DNA from: Chrysomallon squamiferum
Taxonomy: Eukaryota; Mollusca; Gastropoda; Neomphalida; Peltospiridae
DNA length: 64,000 nucleotides
Assembly (NCBI GenBank): GCA_012295275.1
Contig: CM022679.1
Location: 15,529,842-15,593,841, forward strand
Direction: 5' to 3'
Shown here: in pieces, positions 47,100 to 61,540 of the stretch
How the letters are laid out: each line of letters starts with the position of its first letter
Numbering within the stretch: position 1 is the first letter of the stretch
Program-made: the position numbers and the translations under genes
The notes under the pieces: model-generated
The model's input: only the letters and a program-made list of their open reading frames with translations
Databases searched by the model: none
What the model was told of the DNA's origin: nothing

Positions 47100-47383
47100 T
47101 ACGATCTTTTCACTGCTAACCAAAAAGCAATTAAAAAGCCAAGATTTCTAAAACCAGAATTTTTTTTCACGGCCTCATAAACTTTAGTTTTATTATATCA
47201 TGTTTGTTTTGTTAGGCTCTGAAGTTTTTGTAATACTTCTGCTCTTCTGATATCGAACAGTTTGCTGCTTTTCTTCTCACCATTCTGCTGGAACAGGGAT
47301 TTTATAGCTAGGTATAGCGTGTCGTTTAATCAATTTTTAATCAGTTTTAAATTTAAAAAAAAAAAAATAATAATAATAATAAA
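47100..47383. other. Unique AT-moderate DNA, no gene seen
   Basis: No repeats or credible open frames. Confidence 0.5.
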
Positions 47384-47466
47384 ATATATATATATATATA
47401 TATATTAGTAATAATAATAATAAAAAATAAATAAATAAAATAGAATATATATATATATATATATAT
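47367..47466. repeat. (AAT)n-(AT)n block present twice
   Basis: AAT units followed by (AT)n occur at 47367-47406 and again, with AAAT added, at 47409-47466. This suggests a local duplication of a compound microsatellite. Confidence 0.85.
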
Positions 47467-47540
47467 GACTCGAAAATTCCGTGTTTAATGGTTATTGTAT
47501 TTTTTATGTCGTAAGTTCTGAGTTCGCCTCCAGCAGCCGG

Positions 47541-47572
<32 letters not shown>
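47541..47572. repeat. (ATT)n microsatellite
   Basis: About ten ATT units directly after a short balanced stretch that ends CCAGCAGCCGG. That junction recalls the tail of tRNA-derived SINEs, but no A or B box body is visible. Confidence 0.93.
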
Positions 47573-47573
<1 letters not shown>

Positions 47574-47639
47574 TTATTATTGTTTTTCGTGTAATGGTTA
47601 GTAATTTTATATAGCAACAACAATAATCACAACTATAAT

Positions 47640-47875
47640 GATAATTATGATAAAATGATCATGTCAATGGCGATGTCGATGAAAATGATGATTAAAATGA
47701 TTTTAAATATCATAATGATGGTGATCACGATGCTGGAAAAGATGGATGATGATAAAGTAATAATAACGATGCAGCAGCTGCTGATAATAATAATAATAAT
47801 AATAACAATAATAATAATAATAATAACAATAACAATAATAATAATGACAATGACCACAACGATCACAATATTGAT
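47640..47875. repeat. Degenerate GAT/AAT/AAC trinucleotide region
   Basis: GAT-rich units at 47660-47760 and AAT/AAC units at 47787-47860. The Met/Ile-rich frames across it are repeat translations. Confidence 0.9.
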
Positions 47876-47939
47876 AAAAATTTTAAAAAATACATATAAA
47901 AGACAAATTCTTCTTCTTTCTTCTCTTTTATCTTCACAG

Positions 47940-48024
47940 AAAAATTTGACGAAGAGTTAATGAACCGTGGATCTGTCTCCGCGTGACAGTCGTGGCCGTG
48001 GCATTCAGCGAGAGACGCGGCCAG
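47940..48024 (+). other. Candidate 85-bp noncoding exon
   Basis: The 3' splice site at 47938-47939 follows an unusually good pyrimidine tract (about 47908-47935, ending TCTTCACAG). The end matches a donor (GCCAG then GTAAAC at 48025). All three frames inside contain stops, so it could only be a UTR or long noncoding RNA exon. Evidence is splice motifs alone. Confidence 0.2.
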
Positions 48025-48300
48025 GTAAACGGATAGCTGGCTCACCTGTGTCTGCAGCTGAACCACTCTGCCACGGTGCTGTGCGCGGCCATTACTCGCC
48101 CTGCTAGCTGGCTGTACGCGGGGCGGTGGCTCCGCATCAAACGTCAGTCTGTCATTAGTCTGACCGGCCAAGCTTGTCCGCAACAGCGAGCGTAACGTCA
48201 GCGCCGATGTCAATGTTTGCTCGCCTCGACACCATTCAGCCTGTCAACAGCCGACCATTCCCCAGTGCTTCCCTGCTGGCGCCGAAACCACTCAGTGAAA
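47950..48300. promoter_or_regulatory. CpG-island-like block, the most GC-rich part of the window
   Basis: By hand count 48001-48180 is about 62% G+C with roughly 15 CpG, near the number expected without CpG depletion, whereas the surrounding DNA is very AT-rich. E-box cores (CACCTG, CAGCTG) lie near 48044-48060. It is free of simple repeats. Such a block most often marks a promoter, first exon or conserved regulatory element. Confidence 0.5.
48046..48240 (-). CDS. Possible minus-strand exon, 65 open codons
   Basis: Within the GC-rich block the minus strand is open from a TTGACAG acceptor-like word (exon start 48240) to a near-perfect donor CAG/GTGAGC (exon end 48046). The exon would be 195 bases, a multiple of three. 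The peptide is Arg/Ala/Gln-rich with a Pro-Pro-Pro and matches no family I know. The donor is convincing; the acceptor has a weak pyrimidine tract, so a first noncoding exon using the same donor is equally likely. Confidence 0.2.
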
Positions 48301-48450
48301 TGTAAAGACTAAAAGAAACGAGATCATTTTAAATTTATGAAAATGACTCCCTTGTTCGAGATTTTTAGTTTTTAGGTTTTTTTTTTTTTTTGATTTTTTT
48401 AAATTGAATCTGTTTTATTACTCGGATGCCATCGATTAATACCTTTGTAA

Positions 48451-48713
48451 ACTTACATTATAAGCATTAATATGCTTTGTAGTTTAAACCATTCATTTTT
48501 TTTTTTTTTTTTTTTTTTTATTTTTATATATATATATACTGATTTTAAGTACATATATATTTTATGGAGAGAAAAAATATCTAATAATTGCAGATTATAT
48601 ATATTGTATAAAATTTACATTATAAACATTAATATGCTTTGTATTTTAAATTATATATATGCATAGTGTATAGAGAGAATAAATATCTAATAACTGCTGA
48701 TTATATATGTGTA

Positions 48714-48720
<7 letters not shown>
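48451..48720. repeat. 162-bp tandem duplication with a length difference
   Basis: A word ACATTAATATGC-like segment at 48453-48490 recurs at 48615-48652 (offset 162), and a following segment with GAAAAAATATCTAATAATTG at 48572 recurs near 48678 (offset 106). The 56-base difference matches the poly(T)/(TA)n insert at 48496-48538 and flank, present only in the first copy. Confidence 0.8.
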
Positions 48721-48721
<1 letters not shown>

Positions 48722-48753
<32 letters not shown>

Positions 48754-48812
48754 AATTATATTTTTGGTCAAATAAATAAATAGATAAATAGATAAGTAAA
48801 TAAATAAATAAA
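48722..48812. repeat. (TA)n and (AAAT)n microsatellites
   Basis: TA tract at 48722-48750, then AAAT/AGAT units at 48772-48812. Confidence 0.95.
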
Positions 48813-50180
<1,368 letters not shown>

Positions 50181-50293
50181 AGAAAGAAAGAGAGAGAATC
50201 AGAAAAGGAGAATGATCATACATTATTTATTAATGGTTATGTTATGATCATCATTAATAACATCATTATCATCATCATCATCTTGAATTTAAA

Positions 50294-50357
<64 letters not shown>
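50294..50357. repeat. (AAT)n microsatellite
   Basis: About 21 pure AAT units, preceded by a short ATC patch. Confidence 0.97.
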
Positions 50358-50995
50358 TAATTAACCTACTGATAGAATGCATACAACATTAAGTAACAAT
50401 TTATTTTCGAACCTCCCCAAAATCCACTTTAGTTAGGAAAGCTTTGTCATTCCCACTTCGATTTTTATTTTTTTAGTATGACATCATCATAAATTAAGAT
50501 AAAAAAAACTCCAACAAATTATCAAAGCTTTTTACACACTGGTATACAGGAATCCTTGAAAGCCTTTCATCTTGCTCTCTAGAGGATTGTAAAAATAATA
50601 CAAATGGAAACTGTAATGCAATACGAAGCATGCGACAAAGTTTAAATTGACGAAAAGGTTACGGACGGGCTAATTTGAAATGTCTCTGACCGGAAAACAA
50701 GACTATCGTATCACAGGTATTAAATAAAAAAAAGAGAGTAAAGTTACGGATGGTAGTTTGAAATTAGTTCGACACATCTAGGCTTGTTATCAGGAGCGAC
50801 AGTGGGGTGAGGATAATGAGATTAATGGAAATTTAAATGGCAATCCGCGGTCACGGGTCTTCTGTGTTGGCTCCTCCCAGCTTAACATTTTGTCTGTGTT
50901 GGGGAAACTTCGAGTCGTCGTAGTAGAAGTGGTAACCAGAGAGTTGAAGGTGATTCACAAAGACGAGGAATACGTTTGTATTTACGTTCTACGGC
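50358..50995. other. Unique DNA, balanced after 50.6 kb, no gene supported
   Basis: Ordinary composition at 50740-50990 with several CpGs. No credible exon. Confidence 0.45.
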
Positions 50996-51046
50996 GTGAG
51001 ATCGTAACCAGAGTGAGATCGTACCCAGCGTGAGATCATTAAGTCT
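50996..51046. repeat. Three-copy 17-bp tandem repeat
   Basis: Units GTGAGATCGTAACCAGA (50996), GTGAGATCGTACCCAGC (51013) and GTGAGATCATTAAGTCT (51030). The first two differ at two of 17 positions; the third keeps the first eight bases and then diverges. Confidence 0.85.
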
Positions 51047-51075
51047 GGATAGTTTTTTCTCTCTGTCTCAGCTGA

Positions 51076-51129
51076 CTGGTGTCAGTGTTGATGTTGACAA
51101 CTGTCTGGGAATCCAGACGTTGACACCAG
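51076..51129. other. Imperfect hairpin sequence
   Basis: CTGGTGTCA (51076-51084) pairs with TGACACCAG (51121-51129), and inside it GTCTGG (51103-51108) pairs with CCAGAC (51113-51118) around a GAAT loop. The two stems are separated by an asymmetric internal loop, so stability is uncertain. Confidence 0.5.
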
Positions 51130-51444
51130 CCAGTGTCGATTGCGGTGACAAAAGAAGAGGATTGGGAACCTGTCCGCGTGTCTGTCCATCTGTCTCTCAG
51201 TCTGTGCTTTGTACTGCTGTACCTTACATTCTTTGATATTCGTTCATTTCATGTTTGACTACAAGTATATAGCTACTGATTGCCCACCTTTACACTGATT
51301 TCTAGAATCATAGGATATTTCTTGTCCACAATCTGAATTCATCATCTTAATCACAACGATATTATTATTATTTTGTTAACTGTGGCATACATATTTATTA
51401 CACTTTCAAGCTGATAGAAATATATTTAAAAAAAAAAATAATAA
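51130..51444. other. Unique DNA, no gene seen
   Basis: No repeats or credible exon. Confidence 0.5.
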
Positions 51445-51483
51445 ATAAAATAAAATAAAATAAAATAAAATAAAATAAAATAA
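51445..51483. repeat. (AAAAT)n microsatellite
   Basis: About eight AAAAT units. Confidence 0.96.
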
Positions 51484-51840
51484 ATAAATAGATAAACAAA
51501 CAAAAACAAAAAATTGATGAAATTGTAGCGGAAGAAGAACCAAGTATCAAATTTGAAATCTCAACGGAAATTATATTTTTAGTAAGCGTCAAAGTCAAGA
51601 ACAAATATTGCAAAAAGTTCGGGTAATAATCAGGAAAGTGATTCATTTTCACGGAAACGTCAGCTTAAAATCTACTCTAATATAAAATAACTAAACTCTT
51701 AAGTGTTTCAGAATTGATCTAACGCAGAACAACATTTGGATAAGAGGCAATAAAAGCAAGGACAGTTAACTAACAAAGTGAGAAATGATTATCTAAAACA
51801 TTAATTACTTTTTGTCCGGAAGCTTTGCAAAATTAAATAT
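51484..51840. other. AT-rich unique DNA, no gene seen
   Basis: Nothing stands out. Confidence 0.5.
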
Positions 51841-51844
51841 ATTG

Positions 51845-51943
51845 AAAAAAAAAAAAAAAAAAAGAAAAAAAAGACAAAACAAAAACAAACAAACAAACAA
51901 ACAAAAAACAATAAATAAATAAATAAATAAATAAAAATTAAAT

Positions 51944-51974
<31 letters not shown>

Positions 51975-52116
51975 GTAATAAAACTGAGATGTTGGAAGTA
52001 ATTTTGCTGTTATTAATTATTTAGTGTTTTCTTGTTGTTTAAAAATGTATTTATTTATTTATTTATTTATTTATTTATGTATTTGTTTGTTTGTTTATTC
52101 ATTCATTCATTCATTC
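51845..52116. repeat. A/T homopolymers and AAAC, AAAT, TTTA, TTTG, ATTC units
   Basis: A-runs near 51845-51872, AAAC and AAAT units to about 51933, a T-run of about 30 at 51945-51974, then TTTA at 52048-52078, TTTG and ATTC. A-rich units on the left and T-rich units on the right give it a mirrored look. Confidence 0.92.

Positions 52117-56150
<4,034 letters not shown>

Positions 56151-56234
<84 letters not shown>
56151..56234. repeat. Long pure (GA)n tract
   Basis: About 42 uninterrupted GA units. Confidence 0.98.
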
Positions 56235-56237
<3 letters not shown>

Positions 56238-56865
56238 TAAATGGAATAATCACTAACACAGACTGTAATACACACACACACAAATATGCTTCCACACAGT
56301 TCGTACCCTGTCAGCCTCTACAGACACAAATACAAACTCGTACCACCCACACACAACAGATTATTTTCATTATCTTGTCACTCTTTAGAACCTCAGCAAA
56401 ACTCTAAAGTTTATCCACTTTTCAACTTTGCTCTTTTGCCATTCATTAAACACCATTCACTAGAAGATATAGAACACATCAATACTAAGATCAGCTGTGG
56501 TCTGGTTTTAATTTTTTTTTTTTGTGTGATTGCTGCTCGATGCTGAATCGAAGTCTTCACATGAAATTATCTCCGAATCTGAAATCCAGAGCAAGAAATA
56601 TAGAACGAAAATCTAGTTCAGTTGGCCATTTACAAACCTTTCATTTAGGTCAGCAGGGAAGATACAAAACGTGGGTGAATATTTCTTATGGTCTATTAGT
56701 CTGCATCAAGCCTATCAGACAGGTAATAGTGTTTCAGCGGAGACGGTGAAATTATTAATATTTTTTTCCTGCTAGTTTATTTGCTTCAAGGCTTCAGGGC
56801 TGTACTGAATTACTGTAACCTTGTATGTCTCTTTGTGCTGGGTGCAAATCATCTCATATGTGTCA

Positions 56866-57117
56866 ATGGATGTTAGTTACAAATGGAGTTTCCTTTGCGT
56901 GGATTCGTACCTAGGTTGTGTGCCAAGGCAGCCGTACATTATGCTCTTCCGTAACAATGCTGACATGAATAGCATTACAGCAGAGGAAGATGGAGTTAGT
57001 TGTGTAATCATAAAGTGGAACAATTTATATGAAACAAAGAATAAATGCATGACTGTACATTTCCAGCATCACCGAAATTTGATAGACTGCTGTTATGTAG
57101 TCATTGTTCAGAATTAG
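56866..57117 (+). CDS. Unrecognised 83-codon ATG open frame
   Basis: This ATG frame is free of simple repeats and has varied composition, with eight cysteines spread along it. In-frame stops close the frame upstream at 56806-56808, so it must begin here or at the non-ATG codons just before. A good pyrimidine tract with AG exists at about 56760-56797, 70 bases upstream, which could make the ATG part of a second exon. No family is recognised. Two further repeat-free frames (56286-56546 and 56522-56749) lie just upstream on the same strand, in other phases. Confidence 0.2.
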   Translation: MDVSYKWSFLCVDSYLGCVPRQPYIMLFRNNADMNSITAEEDGVSCVIIKWNNLYETKNKCMTVHFQHHRNLIDCCYVVIVQN

Positions 57118-60100
57118 TCCTATAAATAGCTATTTAGTAAATCACAAGAAATAATTATTAGATAACAAATAACCATTATTCAGAAAATTTCAAGTCCCAT
57201 TATTCTGAAAATAACAAGCAGGAAAAAAGAGAAAAAAGAACAACAACAAAAAAACAAAACCCTTTTAATAGCTGTAATAAAAATCGAAAGTTAATTAGAA
57301 TTTTAATTTCCACGATTTAAAATGAAACACTCTTTTCGCTTAACCATGCATTATAATACATAATTAAAATTATTAAATCTTTTGTAAAATGCTTTTATTC
57401 AACGTTTTAAATTTCATTTTTTATTCTTGTTTTTAAAATTATTATTGTGGGTTGTTTTTTTTTAAAGAAAAAAATGCAAAATAAATTATAATTGTTCAAA
57501 ATTTTATAAATCATTTCAACTTTTTTCACAATTTCACAATACCACAGCATGACTGACCACTTGTTACCAGTCAACCACATTTTGCTATAGCTTGCTAATT
57601 AAGCGTAGTCGACAAGAGTACCAGTCTGTCTCTCTCAACACAGGAACTAGCAGCTGCCGAGTAGCTATGCTTCGCCATCATCTCGCAGACGGTTCAAACC
57701 TTCATTAGACACGAGTGCTGCAAAATGCTCTCGCAGTCTGGGGACGTGGTAGAAGTCTAGCATTTATCATATCTTCAAGAAGCAATTTGCAAGTAATGAA
57801 GAACCATTAAAAATGATGACTGGGTTCTTTTGAAAATAGTATTGCGTTATTTGGCACTATCACCAGACAACTGGGGCTACTCATTGACTAAACTATGGCA
57901 CCAAGCGGTTGCCTGGTAACGTATATAGTGTCTGTTAGAAAAGCTGTACTAAATATGGTTCAGAAAAAAAAAAAAAAAAAAAAAAGAAATTGGTTTTAAA
58001 AAAAATAGAACTGAATAGAATAGTCTGGATTGAAGACGATTAAATGAAATGGAAAGAAATGTTTAAAAATATCCAATAGCTGTTTTGTTTAATCTGCAAA
58101 TAATTTCTGTGACATTAAACCTTCATTAAATGAAAGAACAAAATAAAAAATGTATGTACAATTCGATATGTGGAAGTAAATGTATATGCGTCTATATGTG
58201 TATATAAGTATGCGTGTGTGTGTGAATATGTGTGTTTGTTTGTATGATGTCCCTGTGTATGTACGTATGTTTTCTGTATCTACGAATGTATATATGAACG
58301 TGTCTTTCTTTTTATTTTAATCTAGAAGAAATCCACCTAATGAAAAAAATATTAAACTACATCTATATAAAACATTTGAAAAGTTCGGAGTAAAATAAAC
58401 AACTAAAAACAAATAATAAATCTTTTTTCAATTTAACACATATGCACTTTATTCAATTATGTTTCAAAATTGATAACAGCTTCAGAAATCCAGCAATTAA
58501 AATAGGCTTTAAAACAGTAGATAAAAAAAATAACAACAGAAAAGAAAAAAAAAGGAATAAAATAAAAAAGGAAAGGAAATTCGGGAGATTTTATATTGTG
58601 TTAATCTGACAGCACGCTATACTCTATGCATTTTTAGACAATAGTATCCGGTTAAATTTTGTTTTTTTAATTTTTATTTTAAAATAAAATAAATGAATTT
58701 ATTTTTTCTGTAGATTATCGTCACGACATACTAAGATGGGACAAAAAACTGAAGATATCTGCCACTAATTTTTTTTTTTCATTCAGATATTTTAACTTTA
58801 CGGAACATTTTATTATCATTTAGTCATCAAATAACTAAACGAATTTGCATTTGATTTCCAATTCAGGTATTATCATGATGGTAAAGTGATTTGGTGTTGC
58901 TTCAGTTGTATTGCTTCTTTGTCATCACTTTCAGTTTTTATCACTGACATCCGGCACACTAGTTTTAAAAATGTATAGTAATCTGGTTCGTATCGGCTCA
59001 AGCATTTCCTGCAACTTTAAGGTTAGAATACGTAAGACGATAAAAGTCACCGGATCAAGCCTTCCATACAGCGCTCACTGAACTGTTGCCCGTTCCACCC
59101 AGTTTTCCGGAACGTACTCCGACCCTATATTGTGTTCATTCCAACGCGTTGGAAGGTTAAACAGACGATTTCTTGCTGCTAATCGATAAGATTAGCTCAT
59201 GCAGTGGCGACATTAGGCTTATTTCTTAAATAATTATTTCACAAGAAACGTATGCTTGTCATCTAATAACAGTTAACAGAGTAATGTGTGTTGATGTGTC
59301 GTTAAACATTCATTCACTCTCAAGCGACCACGTCTCCGCTGGCGTCTTCCTTGCATGACCAATGTGATGTGAGCAAGAAAAAAGGTTAAACCCACATCTA
59401 ATAGTGTTTGATTTTGTTTTACCAGTACAGACATTCCGGTACCATATCATAACACGTCTCAGTAAAGACATGCGTGATGCCATACCATACTGTACATTAT
59501 TCATGTTCCAGTTATGCAGAAACAGATAACAAATATGACATTAGAAGATTTCTTCGCGACCCGTCTTCCACTCAGGGCAGAACAGTCTGACACATGCAAG
59601 TAGTTTTATGAGGATAGGCCGAGTCGTAAGTTCTTCAAAATTAATTGTCGTTAAATGTCAGTTTTCTTTATTTAAGTGTATTGACATTTTCTTTAACTTT
59701 TTTCTTTTTTTTGGACCAATTTTTTGAATTTCTTTTATATGTAATATTATTTTCAAACAGCTTCAGTCTTGTAGAGAAAGCTGTGCTGACGCATATTTGG
59801 ATTCTCAATCAATTATCCTCGGAGCTCTCATTGGCCTATTTCCCATTTCACCCATGACTCAAGACACGTTTGTCACATCTTCAGCGTTTCCAGTCTAAAA
59901 CAACCCTTGCTGCCAGCTGATAAAAATACCCCACAGAATTATGGCACGAGTTTCATTTCTCATACTGAGACGTTTTCGACCATTATTCATTTATTCATTC
60001 ATTCATTCATTTATTTGAAGTTACAGAAAGGAAGAAATGAAGACAGGAAGGAAATACACAAAGGTAGGACAAGGTAGGTTAAAAACTAAAACGTATGATG

Positions 60101-60800
60101 GAAGGAAACAAGCGAGTAATTTAACGCACAGAAGGAAGCAGTCGAGGAAGGAAACAATCTGAGTACAGTGAGTTAAAGAAAAGGAAGGATTCATATGAAA
60201 TGTCAGACCATAAAACAGGACAGATCTAAAATGTCCAAAAATGGAACCGTGTTTCTCACTGGAATAATTTTCTTGAAAAAATTGTTTTGATTATTTAAAT
60301 ATATATATAAATTAAAACAGGGGGAAAAAAAAGAAAAAGAAGAAGGGACGGAATGGTAAATAATTGGTAATTCATTCCTTGGATTCCAGTTAAAAGTTTA
60401 AAAAATAGATGATTAATTTTAAAAGTCCTGTAATATATTTCGCATGTTTTTTAAAACGTAAAGTTTATACTTAAAATGTATGCATATTTTAAAAATATTC
60501 TAATGATCTTTGTAACTATAAACATTTTTGTTGTTGTTGTTGTTTGTTGAATATTAGGTTTGTTTGTGGGGTATTTTTTCATTCGTGACGCCAAAACAAA
60601 GTATGAATTGATCGTTTCCCCAGATCAATTTATCTGTCCCATAATGACCAGTAATATCCATTACTGACCTTCAAGCAAGGGCGTTCCCTGTTCATTACTG
60701 ACCAGTTTATTAGGTCAGTTTTCTGGAAAGCCACTTACGTCTTTAGAGAATAAAAGTTGCAACATTACCCAGCAACAGGAAACACTTAAATCTAAAGACA
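57118..60800. other. Mostly unique AT-moderate DNA, no gene supported
   Basis: A-run at 57964-57985, A/T-rich sequence at 57230-57530 and 58380-58720, ATTC units at 59987-60010. More balanced patches at 57590-57760, 59030-59160, 59320-59500 and 59540-59640 hold CpGs. No frame carries a known domain and no tRNA or snRNA fold was seen. Confidence 0.45.
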
Positions 60801-60880
60801 AGCCGGCGATCACGCATGCTCGCTCGCTCCGCGGCAGACGATGACGTGACCGCCACGAGCACCGCACGAGTTACGTCTCG
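60801..60880. promoter_or_regulatory. CpG cluster with a CRE-like site
   Basis: About 14 CpG dinucleotides in 80 bases, including CCGCGG and the repeated CGCTCGCT. A CRE-like TGACGTGA lies at 60842-60849. Most of it is GC-rich relative to everything within several kilobases, as expected for a short promoter core or enhancer. Confidence 0.4.
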
Positions 60881-61320
60881 TTTTATTACCTGTTTATTTT
60901 CTTCCCATTTGTGGGAGCACGTTATTGATAGCTATGGGTGAATAAAAATTCACGCAGAAAGCTTCAGGTTTTATTGACGGCATATGTCGACTCATTATGT
61001 CTTGCAATTACAACTGGTCATCAAAACCGCCGTGTCAGTCCGCGAGACAAAGTAGGGCATGATCTCTAATGGAAATTGAGAGGTACTGAGGCATTTCGAA
61101 TCTAATGTTCATGGCGATGTCACGCAAAATGGTTTCCATGGAAACTGGAGAATGCAATTTTACTTCGTTTTTTCTAACCGTTTTTAATTTCATTTTTTCC
61201 CCCACGTTTCATTCAAAAGGAACCATTCTTAACAAGTACTGAATAAATTTAGAACATTAAAACCATTTTTTCTTCTTCTTTCATTCTCTGTTACTGCATG
61301 ACGTCCTGCTCCTGTTAGTA
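60881..61320. other. Unique DNA, no gene seen
   Basis: Ordinary composition with CpGs near 61020-61060. No credible open frame. Confidence 0.45.
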
Positions 61321-61540
61321 CAACAGCAGCAACAACTATTACTATTACATCTGCTATAATTTCTACTGCTACTACTAATACTATCAACATCGACGCAACA
61401 GCAACTATAATAATTATCTTTCTTCTTCTTCCACAACAACGGCTACTACTGTTATTACTGCTGCTACTACAATGATATTATAACTCTTACTAAAAATTTG
61501 TTCCACTACTAAATTCCTACTTCTAGTACTACCGATACTA
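61321..61540. repeat. Degenerate (ACT/ACA)n trinucleotides
   Basis: About 200 bases of CAA, ACT and TAC triplets with frequent substitutions and a CTTCTT patch; an old trinucleotide array. Confidence 0.8.

Noticed and set aside
47500-47545. SINE tail-like junction (CCAGCAGCCGG followed by ATT units)
   Set aside because: No polymerase III promoter body was found upstream; the resemblance is too short to call an element.
57640-57715. tRNA-like stretch with a GGTTCAAAC word resembling a B box
   Set aside because: No matching A box, acceptor stem or anticodon arm could be drawn, so it is not a tRNA or a supported SINE.
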